Positions 15,937 through 23,492 of a stretch of DNA of 23,492 nt are shown in pieces (position 1 is the first letter of the stretch; the number at the start of each line of letters is the position of its first letter). The position numbers and the translations under genes are program-made. This DNA is from JBCCMA01 sp045107005. GTDB taxonomy: Bacteria; Pseudomonadota; Gammaproteobacteria; Steroidobacterales; JBCCMA01. A model generated the notes under the pieces. The model saw only the letters and a program-made list of their open reading frames with translations. It was not told the DNA's origin and searched no databases. The stretch spans positions 1 to 23,492 of the forward strand of contig JBGCFP010000164.1 in NCBI GenBank assembly GCA_045107005.1. Reading direction: 5' to 3'.

Positions 15937-16833
15937 ATGATCAGCAAAGCCCTGTGGCTCGCCCTCTTTTTTATCAGCAGCGCTGGAGCCCTTGCCCACT
16001 CGCATCACTCGCACGCGCCAGCGACCGCCAGCACTATCGACCCAGTGGACCGACTCGTCGATCTGGCACACCGCGCGCAATCCCGTCACGACTTTGATCA
16101 CGCGCTGGCACTGCTCGACAAAGCGCTGGCACAGCGCCCGGTCAATGACAACGCCTGGCTCCTTGCAGCGTCCATCCATTTGGTCAAAGGGGATGCACCC
16201 AGCGCGCGCCATGCCTGCCAGCGCTTGCGTCAGGTACCTGCGCTCGTTTCCATTACCTGCCGTGCGCAAGTCGCCATCGCCATGGGTGATGCCGACCGCG
16301 CTAGCCGTCAACTGACCGCCGTTCTGGAAAACGCGAAATCATCCGCCGCTCGCGACGACTGGCTGGCCTGGGCTTACAGCGTGGCCGGTGACGCGATGCG
16401 CGATCGGGACGACGCACAATCCAAGCGTCACTACCGCCAGTCGCTGATGCTCAGCGACAATCCACAGGTGCGCGCCGCGCTGGCGGATGTATTGCTCAAC
16501 AACGACCAGACGAATGAGGCGTTGCGCGTTCTCGCTGGCCACGCAGACGTATCGTTAGCGCTACAAGTTCGTCAACTGATTGCGCAGCGGGGCCTGGGTC
16601 AGATGACACCAACCGTAGCCGCGCAATTGCACAAACAGTTTCAACGCTGGATCAAAGAGCGCAACTGGGAACACGTGCGCGAGATGGCGCGCTTTTATCT
16701 GGACGTGCAGCCCGATATCGAGCAAGCGCGCACGCTGGCGACCATTAACATTGGCATTCAGCGCGAACGGGAGGATCAACGACTGGTCGAGCGCACGCGC
16801 GCTCAGCGCGAGGAATTCGCCGCGGTCAGATAG
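15937..16833 (+). CDS. Exported TPR-repeat protein with His-rich mature N-terminus
   Basis: This encodes a 298-residue protein with AGGA 8 nt before the ATG. The signal peptide is residues 1-20 (ALFFISSAGALA), so the predicted mature protein starts HSHHSHAP. Several helical TPR-like repeats follow: RHDFDHALALLDKALAQRPVNDNAW, then AMGDADRASRQLTAVLEN, then DNPQVRAALADVLLNNDQ with NEALRVL. TPR arrays bind partner proteins. The C-terminal 60 residues are charged helix (RTRAQREEF). A mature Xaa-Xaa-His N-terminus can bind copper or nickel, but only if cleavage is as predicted. It lies behind the DUF4331-lipoprotein pair past a terminator, with no separate promoter visible in the 58-bp gap. Its 3' end overlaps the convergent transporter gene by 31 bp. 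Confidence 0.85.
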   Translation: MISKALWLALFFISSAGALAHSHHSHAPATASTIDPVDRLVDLAHRAQSRHDFDHALALLDKALAQRPVNDNAWLLAASIHLVKGDAPSARHACQRLRQVPALVSITCRAQVAIAMGDADRASRQLTAVLENAKSSAARDDWLAWAYSVAGDAMRDRDDAQSKRHYRQSLMLSDNPQVRAALADVLLNNDQTNEALRVLAGHADVSLALQVRQLIAQRGLGQMTPTVAAQLHKQFQRWIKERNWEHVREMARFYLDVQPDIEQARTLATINIGIQREREDQRLVERTRAQREEFAAVR

Positions 16834-17642
16834 ACCAGCGCGATACCGCCAAGGATGGCCACGCTGGTCACAACCAGACGTACGCTGAGCGGTTCCTGTA
16901 AAACCAATACCCCCGCGAGGGCGGCGAGTACCGGCACGCTCAACTGCACGGTCGCCGCGTGCGTCGCTTGCAGTGCGGGTAGCGCTGCGTACCAAATGGC
17001 GTACCCCACACCGGACGCGACGGCGCCGGACGCCACGGCATACACCACGCCGCTCCAGTCGAGATTCAGTTGGCTGACAAAACCAAGGCTTAGCACGACG
17101 GCCAGTACCGCTGCGCGCAGAAAATTACCCGCCGTGGTTTGCACCGGATCACCGCGCCCACGCCCGCGCAGCGAGTAGACCGCCCAGCCGATACCGGCGA
17201 GGGCCATCAGCGCTGCGGACCCTGGCGCCGGTGCAGTGGCACCCGGCAACAACAGGGCCACGAGCCCGCCCATGGCCAGACCAATGCCGACCAGCTGGCG
17301 CACGCTTTGGCGCTCGCCCTGCACGAAGCCATAACCAATCATCGTCATTTGCACGCATCCGAACAGGATCAGCGCGCCGACGCCCGTTGGCAGTTGCACA
17401 TAAGCAAAGGAAAAACCCGCCGCGTATACCAGTAGAGCTGCAGCGGACCACCAGCTACCCGAACCCTGATAGCCGCCGTTGCGCTGCTTGACGATGAGCC
17501 ACAGCGTCAGCGCACCGGCGAGTACGCGCACGCTGGTAAAACTGGTCGCGTCGATGGACGTGGTGCTCAGCGCAAGACGACACAGCAACGAGTTGGCTGC
17601 GAAACACACCATGGCGAGGGCCGTCAAAACGAATAAGTGCAC
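16803..17642 (-). CDS. EamA/DMT-family membrane transporter
   Basis: This encodes about 279 residues that are almost entirely hydrophobic helices, consistent with ten transmembrane segments in two EamA repeats. Features are LTALAMVCFAANSLLCRLAL at the N-terminus, conserved VRVLAGALTLW in helix 2, GYGFVQGERQ between helices, and LSVPVLAALAGVLVLQEPLS near the end of repeat two (the EamA P-x-x-A-x-L-x-G-x-x-x-L-x-E pattern). Such proteins export or import small metabolites across the inner membrane; the substrate is not evident. The start is set at GTG 17642, where the family N-terminus begins. The frame extends to a TTG at 17693. It is the last gene of a minus-strand cluster behind the S9 peptidase. 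Confidence 0.85.
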   Translation of the reverse strand: MHLFVLTALAMVCFAANSLLCRLALSTTSIDATSFTSVRVLAGALTLWLIVKQRNGGYQGSGSWWSAAALLVYAAGFSFAYVQLPTGVGALILFGCVQMTMIGYGFVQGERQSVRQLVGIGLAMGGLVALLLPGATAPAPGSAALMALAGIGWAVYSLRGRGRGDPVQTTAGNFLRAAVLAVVLSLGFVSQLNLDWSGVVYAVASGAVASGVGYAIWYAALPALQATHAATVQLSVPVLAALAGVLVLQEPLSVRLVVTSVAILGGIALVYLTAANSSR

Positions 17643-17700
17643 GGAGTTATCCGGTATTCGCCAAAAATGCCAGGCGCGAGCCCGCACCGTCAAAACTCAT

Positions 17701-19653
17701 CTACAAACTCAACTGCCGATCCAGGTAGGTCACCACTTTGTCGTGCAACTCGACCACTTGTTCTACGGTGGAGAAGGAATGCGTGCCGTCTTTGAACACA
17801 AACCAGTCATAGGTTTTTTGATGCCAGTCAAGCCAATGACGCAGACGATAAGCGTGCTCGATATCGACCACGTCATCGAGCGCGCCATGCATGACAAATA
17901 TTGGGCGCTGCAGTCGATCAATGCGGGAAATCGGCGAGATGCTCTTGAGCATATCGTAGTCGTTAACCGTGTCGCCGATGTACTCCCGCGCCCAGTCTTG
18001 CTGGCGCTCGGTAAAATCGGTGTGCCCCAGAAACAGGTTAATGTCGGCAAGCCCCGCCACCGTGACGGCGCAGCGATAGACCTGTGGATGCTCGATGGCG
18101 AGCATGGTGGCTGCGTAACCTCCGTAGCTGGCACCAAAGACCGCCACGCGACCTGCGTCAATATCCGGACGCGCCATCGCTTCACGTGCTGCGGCGTGGA
18201 TGTCGGTGAGCATCAGCCCACCGTACTCCCGTTTTCCCGCCTCCATGAACGCCTTTGAGTAGCCACCCGAGCCGCGAAAATTAACGCGCAGCACTGCGTA
18301 CCCGCGCGCGGTCAGAAACTGCGTCGTCTCGTCAAAATACCGAGTATCGAACACGTCAATCGGTCCGCCGTGTGGCATCACGACCAACGGCGCTGGCGCG
18401 CTGCTCTTTGGCAGCGTCAGCAGGTACGGAATCGACAAACCCTCGACGCTGACCTGACCTTCGACGAGCTTGCCGCTGAGTCGACCGTCCAGATGTGGCG
18501 AACGGCCACCGAGCAAGCGCCGCACGCCGCTGGTGCTCGTCAACCAGAACTGTCCCGGCTGATTGTGCGTTTCCATGTAGCTGAGCGTGCGATCCCCGGC
18601 ACGGCTCTGACTGATGTTCGTGCGCAGCGTGGACGAATCCGTCGCGGACTGCGCCGCCTGCACCTCCGGGTCAAAGTAGGTGTGCCGCAGTTGTCCGTCT
18701 TCAAGCACACTGACGCCGACCAGACGATTATCGGTTTGCGACAAAATCAGCTCGACAATGTCATTCTCACTCGACGTGTAGATCAACTCGTATTCGTCAG
18801 CGGCGTAGTCCATCAAATAGATCGAATTCTGCGTCTCGGCATTGACGTCCAGACAATAGAAACGATCAACGCCGTCCGCGGCCTCGATCGGTAACAGACG
18901 CAAACCCTCATCGTCATCCGCCAGCGATTGGGCGTCCCAGCGCTTCAGCTCGCGCGTGGCATCCACGCCCTCGAAAGCCATGAGTGTGAACGCGCGCTCG
19001 TTGAAACCGAGCACTGCCCGCGGTTGGCCGCCCGGCGCCATGAACCAGCGCAAGGCATAGCCGTCGACTTGCGCGACTTCATTCGAGCGGACAAATTGCC
19101 CGCCGTCAATTTTGCTCATGCGTGACAACTTGGCTTTGTACCCGCCCAGTCCGTTTACGTTGAGGCGATAGACACGCGACAGCAAGCCGCTCTTGGCGTA
19201 GAGAAACTCGCCCGGCGCGTCAGGCAAGGGATCGACCAGCGTACCGCTCGTTCGCACGCTCAAAACTTCCGGCGCGGCCGTGGTATCTGACGGGACGCGT
19301 ATCACCAGTAGATAGCGATTGCGCCGCGTGTCGAGCAGGTCTTTGACACCCGTACGGATCTCGGAGAACAACGCGGCAATTGTCGCATCGTCTAGCCACG
19401 TCGCCGACAGCAACGCCGCATCGTTCTCACTAAATTGTGCCACTTCGAGCAAGGTCCGGCGCTCACCGGAATCGGTATCGATCACGACCAGCGCCTGATC
19501 GGCGTCAATACCGACGATCGCCGCCACCGATTTGCCGTCGGGGCTCAGGCGCGCCGCGAGCATATCGGGCGCGACGAAGAACTCGGATGCGCTCATCGGC
19601 CAAACGCTGATCGCACAGAACAACGCCAGTGCGACGACAAGCGAGCGCTTCAC
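17701..19653 (-). CDS. Exported S9 (prolyl oligopeptidase family) peptidase
   Basis: This is a 650-residue exported serine peptidase. A signal peptide (about 1-22) is followed by an N-terminal beta-propeller-like region (about 25-390; LAARLSPDGKSVAAI is typical of its first blade). The C-terminal alpha/beta hydrolase domain has the nucleophile elbow GASYGG with S509, acid D593 in HGALDD, and H625 in DGTHSFS. MPHGGPIDVFDTRYF and VNFRGSGGYSKAF are typical of acylaminoacyl-peptidase-like S9 enzymes. The GTG start has GAGG 8 nt upstream and shares GTGA with the preceding gene's stop, a 4-nt overlap that implies translational coupling. It probably trims peptides in the periplasm or outside. Confidence 0.93.
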   Translation of the reverse strand: MKRSLVVALALFCAISVWPMSASEFFVAPDMLAARLSPDGKSVAAIVGIDADQALVVIDTDSGERRTLLEVAQFSENDAALLSATWLDDATIAALFSEIRTGVKDLLDTRRNRYLLVIRVPSDTTAAPEVLSVRTSGTLVDPLPDAPGEFLYAKSGLLSRVYRLNVNGLGGYKAKLSRMSKIDGGQFVRSNEVAQVDGYALRWFMAPGGQPRAVLGFNERAFTLMAFEGVDATRELKRWDAQSLADDDEGLRLLPIEAADGVDRFYCLDVNAETQNSIYLMDYAADEYELIYTSSENDIVELILSQTDNRLVGVSVLEDGQLRHTYFDPEVQAAQSATDSSTLRTNISQSRAGDRTLSYMETHNQPGQFWLTSTSGVRRLLGGRSPHLDGRLSGKLVEGQVSVEGLSIPYLLTLPKSSAPAPLVVMPHGGPIDVFDTRYFDETTQFLTARGYAVLRVNFRGSGGYSKAFMEAGKREYGGLMLTDIHAAAREAMARPDIDAGRVAVFGASYGGYAATMLAIEHPQVYRCAVTVAGLADINLFLGHTDFTERQQDWAREYIGDTVNDYDMLKSISPISRIDRLQRPIFVMHGALDDVVDIEHAYRLRHWLDWHQKTYDWFVFKDGTHSFSTVEQVVELHDKVVTYLDRQLSL

Positions 19654-20306
19654 GGAGCATCCTCAGTGCGTCGAAAGTCGATCAGGAAATCGTCGCGCAA
19701 CCCCCGCCCCATCACCAACGGTGCCGCGGCAAGCACTGGCCCCAACTGATCGCGAATGTCGTCATGCGCGGTCGCGATACGATTGAGGAAAGTTACGTTC
19801 ACGCTGTCTCGACTCCGCTCTTTATTAATGCGCAGCAGGCCGGCGTAACTCGTTTTGGCATGCTGCACGACGAAGCGCCAGCGGACTTCGCCGCCCGTAT
19901 CCACCTGGAACGGCAGGTTGTAGTAAGGCGCATTGACCTGCGTGATCTGGTACCAGCCCGGTGCCAGCTGCATTAAGTAAAGTCCTTTTTTTCGATCGGT
20001 CAGATCAATTTGCATTCGCTTCGCCCCGCGCGGCACTGAGGCGTCGGCCGCCGGCATCCGGCTGGCGCTTTGGCTGATCTGCGCAATCTCCATCGACGGC
20101 GCCACGCCGCTGACATCCAGTTGAAGCAAAACGTAACCGTTCTTACGCTCTAAAGGCTGGACTGCATCTGGCGTCAGCAGAGGCGGTGCGGTAACGCGCT
20201 GTGCCAGGACAGTGGGCATAAGCCACGCCGACAGTGCGACCAGCGCAATCAATGGCAGTGTCGACCGGAATGACCGGTTGACCTGATTGTTCGATATAAG
20301 GAGCAT
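19650..20306 (-). CDS. Small exported protein of unknown function
   Basis: This is a 218-residue protein with no family I can name. A hydrophobic export segment lies at about 17-36 (PLIALVALSAWLMPTVLAQ). The rest is beta-rich: NGYVLLQLDVSG, then KKGLYLMQLAPGWYQITQV, then FQVDTGGEVRWRFVVQ. This order (a 'V-x-x' strand, a G-x-Y strand, then a G-x-V strand) resembles DUF2846-like beta domains and also the N-terminal module of the divergent lipoproteins on the other side of the promoter region. No ribosome site is seen before the ATG at 20306, so the start is uncertain. Its TGA overlaps the S9 peptidase GTG, so the two are translated together. Confidence 0.72.
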   Translation of the reverse strand: MLLISNNQVNRSFRSTLPLIALVALSAWLMPTVLAQRVTAPPLLTPDAVQPLERKNGYVLLQLDVSGVAPSMEIAQISQSASRMPAADASVPRGAKRMQIDLTDRKKGLYLMQLAPGWYQITQVNAPYYNLPFQVDTGGEVRWRFVVQHAKTSYAGLLRINKERSRDSVNVTFLNRIATAHDDIRDQLGPVLAAAPLVMGRGLRDDFLIDFRRTEDAP

Positions 20307-20403
20307 ATGTGATATCTAAGTTGCAATAGCGGTCGATGGTAGCCAGTGCGACGGCCCAAGACAAACTCGAAGAACGATGCACAGCCACGAAATGGAAACA
20401 ACA

Positions 20404-22143
20404 ATGCAACGAATAAAATGGTCTCTACCGGTCATCGCTACTGCCTTGCTCGCGCAATCGCTTGGCGGGTGTGTTGCGGGAGATACGGTGATCTTGCCAA
20501 CCCTGACCGAGCAGACTGTTGTTGCCCCTCAGCAAGGCGTTGTCGTTGCCCGATTTATCAATGCCGGGAACTACCCGCTGCCGTTCAATCAATTGACCAT
20601 CGCGCCGCAGAATCTGAATCAGTCCGATGCCGTAAAACTGGAGCGCTTGATCTCGGTGACCAAGCAACTCGACGGCAACGCCGTATTCGCATCACCGGTC
20701 AATACGGGCAGCTACGCGCTCAACAGCATTCGTTCTTTCCACACTCGCGGCGAGTATTCTTTCACACGGGATATTGGCGCCGACGCGACCTTCGGCACGT
20801 TTCAGGTTCAGCCGGGCAAGGTTACCGATCTGGGCACCATCGTTTTCTACCCAAAGCCCGCTGGCGACTCGTTTGAGGACATTCTGGTTCGGGTGCCTGA
20901 TACGGCGTCAGGGAACACTCTGGATGCGCACCTTGCGTTCCGTGACTACGATAAACGTGCCTTGCTGACCTGGGATGACGATGGTTTTGATGATGATCGA
21001 ACCGGATTGTTTTTATCCGTGCTGCAAAATCCCGTCACGTACGAAAGAGCGTATGAAACGCCGGACGGCGCCGTGCTGTTCCTCGCACCACTTGGCGTAA
21101 TTCTGGAGCGCGACGCCAGCGGCAACTGGAGCGCGGATGCGGTCGAAACGAATCTTCAAATGTTCGCCGTCGCCCAAAATGAGGCCGGTGATCGCGCTGT
21201 CGGCGGGAGCGAAGGCCGCGTGTTTTTCCGACCCGCCGGCGGAGCCTGGGTCGACGTTTCGCTCGACGCCGATCAGCACGTTGACTCATTGGAATTCGCG
21301 CCTGACGGCCGACTTGTCGCGCTGATTCGCGAAGAATCAGCAACAGTCATCAAAGCGTGGACCGGCGGTAGCGCGTGGACGGATCTTAATCAATTAGTGG
21401 CAACGCGCGGCTGGTACGCCGAAGCGCAAGCCAGCAGCTTTGTCGCCCGACTCCCCACCACGCCACAACGCATAGCAGGCGCTGTGTTCAGCGACTTTGA
21501 GGACAAGAGCTACGTGGAACTGAGCGTGCACAAACTCAACCGCGATCGCGTCTTCCCAAGCACCAAGACACTGACTTACGAATACGATCCGAGTACTTAC
21601 GTCATGACGCGCATCAACGCGCCCAAAGATGTGCTGTATCAAGCTGACGCGGGCTCGCAAACGATCGCCCTGAAGCGCCCCGGGTTTTTCAGCCTGACCG
21701 GCACGCCGACCTATTTTCGTCAGGATGCGTCAGAAGGCTGGATACAGATGGCGGATTTCGTTCGCTACTGCGGCGACACGCCCACCGTCAGCTTGAAGTG
21801 CGGCAGCCGAAACGATGGGCCGGCGTCACTGCGCCGACAGATTGAGTTTTTCGGCGTACCGTGGTTTCGCAATGAAAACGACGGCATTGCCGTAGGAAGC
21901 GTCGGGTCCACGCGAGGGATTTTCACGTCGGGCGCTCCACAGACAAAAATGCTGACCACAACCGACGGTGGCACAAGCTGGTTGATCAGCGAAAACGAGC
22001 CACCAACGCCTTACTGCCTCAATCTGGTCTCTCAGATTGACGATCGAATTCTGGTGTCGTGCCGCGGCACAAGCGGCGATTTCTACGAATCGTTTGACGA
22101 CGGCGCCAGCTGGGTGCAGGTACGAGAGCACCAGAACTTCTAA
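20404..22143 (+). CDS. Lipoprotein with beta-sandwich module and Asp-box beta-propeller, paralogue 1
   Basis: This encodes a 579-residue lipoprotein. The start at 20404 has GGAA 6 nt upstream; in-frame ATGs at 20377 and 20392 are less likely. The signal ends in SLGGC with C23. Residues about 45-160 form a beta-rich module (GVVVARFINAGNYPLPFNQ, then GSYALNSIRSF, then FQVQPGKVTDLGTIVFYPKP). The rest looks like a beta-propeller, with blade-like strands such as VDSLEFAPDGRLVALI and two C-terminal Asp-boxes (TTTDGGTSWLI near 518 and SFDDGASWVQV near 563). Such propellers often bind sugars or proteins; no catalytic triad is seen. A paralogue follows 55 bp downstream. Confidence 0.88.
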   Translation: MQRIKWSLPVIATALLAQSLGGCVAGDTVILPTLTEQTVVAPQQGVVVARFINAGNYPLPFNQLTIAPQNLNQSDAVKLERLISVTKQLDGNAVFASPVNTGSYALNSIRSFHTRGEYSFTRDIGADATFGTFQVQPGKVTDLGTIVFYPKPAGDSFEDILVRVPDTASGNTLDAHLAFRDYDKRALLTWDDDGFDDDRTGLFLSVLQNPVTYERAYETPDGAVLFLAPLGVILERDASGNWSADAVETNLQMFAVAQNEAGDRAVGGSEGRVFFRPAGGAWVDVSLDADQHVDSLEFAPDGRLVALIREESATVIKAWTGGSAWTDLNQLVATRGWYAEAQASSFVARLPTTPQRIAGAVFSDFEDKSYVELSVHKLNRDRVFPSTKTLTYEYDPSTYVMTRINAPKDVLYQADAGSQTIALKRPGFFSLTGTPTYFRQDASEGWIQMADFVRYCGDTPTVSLKCGSRNDGPASLRRQIEFFGVPWFRNENDGIAVGSVGSTRGIFTSGAPQTKMLTTTDGGTSWLISENEPPTPYCLNLVSQIDDRILVSCRGTSGDFYESFDDGASWVQVREHQNF

Positions 22144-22198
22144 CCTTGCACACAGTGCGACAGTCTGAGATCAACTCAACAACTACGAGATCAGGAAC

Positions 22199-23492
22199 AT
22201 GAGCCGACACTTTCACAAACCGCAGCGCGCGCTGCTGATGCTATTTTTGATGAGCGCCCTGGCGGGCTGCCTCAGCGAGGTGAACGTACGGCCGACGCTG
22301 ACCGAAGAAACGGTCGTTAAACCCGAGCAAGGGGTTCTGGTCGCCCGCTTCGTCAACGCCGGCAACTATCCGCTACCGTTTAATCAGATGACGATCGCGC
22401 CACAAAATCTGAATCAGTCTGACGTCATCAAGCCCGAGCGCCTCGTGAGTGTGACCAAACAGGTCGACGGCAACACGGTGTTTGCCGCCACCGTCGACGC
22501 TGGCAGCTACGCCTTGGACAGCATTCGATCTTTCCAGCTTTTCGGCGAATACACTTACAGCCGATTCATCAACGCTGACGCGACGTTTGGCACGTTTCAA
22601 GTTCGGCCCGGCCAAACCACTGATCTGGGCACGATGGTCTACTACCCGAAACCAGCGGGCGACAAGTTTGAAGACATTCTGGTTCGCGTGCCGGACACGG
22701 CAACGGGCGCGACAATTGATGCTTACGCACCATTTCGCCAATACAACCGGGACACGCTGCTAACCTGGGACGCCGACGGCTTCGAAGATGATCGTCAGAG
22801 GTTGTACGCATCCATCGTGCAAAACCCGGTCAATTTCGAGACGGCCTACGAAACACCGAACGGCAGCATACTGTTTCTCGCACCCCTTGGCGTCATTCTT
22901 GAGCGGGACGTTAGCGGGAACTGGAGCGCCGACGCTGTGGATACCAACCTGCAAATGTTTGCCGCCGCACAAAACGACGCTGGCGATCGCGCGGTCGCCG
23001 GTGCTGACGGCAAAGTGTTCTTTCGCCCCGTTGGCGGTGATTGGCAGGACGTGTCTCTTGACATCGGTCAGCACGTAGATTCGCTGAGTTTTGCCCCGGA
23101 CGGCAAGCTCGTGGCGCTGGTGCGTGAGCGAAGTGCGCTGGTAATCAAAGTACTTCCTCCTGCGGGACAGTGGAGCGACGTCAACCAGTTCGTGGCGACC
23201 CGAGGTTGGTACAAGGAAAACTCATCACCGCGATATGCATCACGTCGCTCAACCAAACCACGGCGCATGGACGCGGCGACATTCCGCGAATTTGAGGGCC
23301 GACGTTACGTTGAAGTTGGAATGCGGCCGCTCGACTATGCCAATAGTGCGGCGGCGATGAAGGAATTGACCTTCGAATTCGATCCAGATACTTACGTCAT
23401 GAAAGGGATCGAAAATCCCAAAGACGTGTTGTACGAGGCTGACGCTGGCGCGCTGAAACTTGCAGTAAAAGAAGCGGGCTTCTTTAGCTGGA
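22199..23492 (+). CDS. Lipoprotein paralogue 2 (partial at window edge)
   Basis: This gives 431 codons with no stop before the right edge. The ATG at 22199 follows AGGA, with short spacing. The signal ends in ALAGC with C24. The whole visible length aligns with the preceding gene product: ARFVNAGNYPLPFNQMTIAP, ADATFGTFQVRPGQTTDLGT, LAPLGVILERDVSGNWSADA and VDSLSFAPDGKLVALV all recur with few changes. One segment after WYKENSSPRYASR is basic and divergent. The C-terminal Asp-boxes, if present, lie outside the window. It is probably cotranscribed with paralogue 1. Confidence 0.88.
   Translation, partial: MSRHFHKPQRALLMLFLMSALAGCLSEVNVRPTLTEETVVKPEQGVLVARFVNAGNYPLPFNQMTIAPQNLNQSDVIKPERLVSVTKQVDGNTVFAATVDAGSYALDSIRSFQLFGEYTYSRFINADATFGTFQVRPGQTTDLGTMVYYPKPAGDKFEDILVRVPDTATGATIDAYAPFRQYNRDTLLTWDADGFEDDRQRLYASIVQNPVNFETAYETPNGSILFLAPLGVILERDVSGNWSADAVDTNLQMFAAAQNDAGDRAVAGADGKVFFRPVGGDWQDVSLDIGQHVDSLSFAPDGKLVALVRERSALVIKVLPPAGQWSDVNQFVATRGWYKENSSPRYASRRSTKPRRMDAATFREFEGRRYVEVGMRPLDYANSAAAMKELTFEFDPDTYVMKGIENPKDVLYEADAGALKLAVKEAGFFSW

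Noticed and set aside
17649..17700. Short 17-codon peptide starting at the ATG next to the S9 stop (TAGATG)
   Set aside because: It is too short and has no recognisable feature; the stop-start contact could be chance or a re-initiation step for the transporter gene.
1..23492. CRISPR array, tRNA, rRNA, insertion sequence or prophage
   Set aside because: I saw no regularly spaced repeats, cloverleaf with conserved T-loop, transposase or phage gene in the window.

Overview
This window looks like a chromosomal segment from an environmental, probably marine, gammaproteobacterium. The evidence is a YbiT-type ABC-F ATPase very close to the enterobacterial protein, a SelO pseudokinase, a moderately high G+C content, many exported proteins and lipoproteins, a PEP-CTERM-type sorting tail (VPIPAALWLL), and thrombospondin-type-3/dockerin-like modules. 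I see no tRNA, rRNA, CRISPR array, transposase or integrase. The species cannot be fixed from the sequence alone.

Region 1 (1-8.1 kb) is mostly on the minus strand. It holds the 5' part of selO (running off the left edge), a plus-strand secreted PEP-CTERM-like protein, and a probable minus-strand run of ybiT, a DUF885-like exported protein and a class A beta-lactamase with an RTG instead of a KTG motif. An arginine deiminase follows, overlapping by one base (TAATG) with a lipoprotein alpha/beta hydrolase.

Region 2 (8.2-13.5 kb) has a secreted subtilisin-like protease (+) converging on an 837-residue secreted protein (-). Both carry the same TSP3 plus dockerin-like module, at the C-terminus of one and the N-terminus of the other. 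The 837-residue gene lies directly behind an ECF sigma factor and its cupin-type (ChrR-like) regulator.

Region 3 (13.5-16.8 kb) is the most interesting. The sigma operon diverges from a DUF4331 gene followed by a small acidic lipoprotein and, past a terminator-like hairpin, an exported TPR protein with a histidine-rich mature N-terminus. The intergenic region is a 106-bp hyphenated palindrome. It reads as two mirror-image promoters with identical -35-like (GGCAATCCAATCG) and -10-like (CGTATAGC) blocks at identical 11-nt spacing, around an A8/T8 core. The simplest reading is one autoregulated ECF sigma factor firing in both directions and controlling a set of exported proteins.

Region 4 (16.8-23.5 kb) has a minus-strand cluster (small exported protein, S9 prolyl-oligopeptidase-like hydrolase coupled by a GTGA overlap, EamA/DMT transporter). 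Diverging from it is a tandem pair of paralogous lipoproteins with a beta-propeller-like C-terminal part. The second of these is cut by the right edge.
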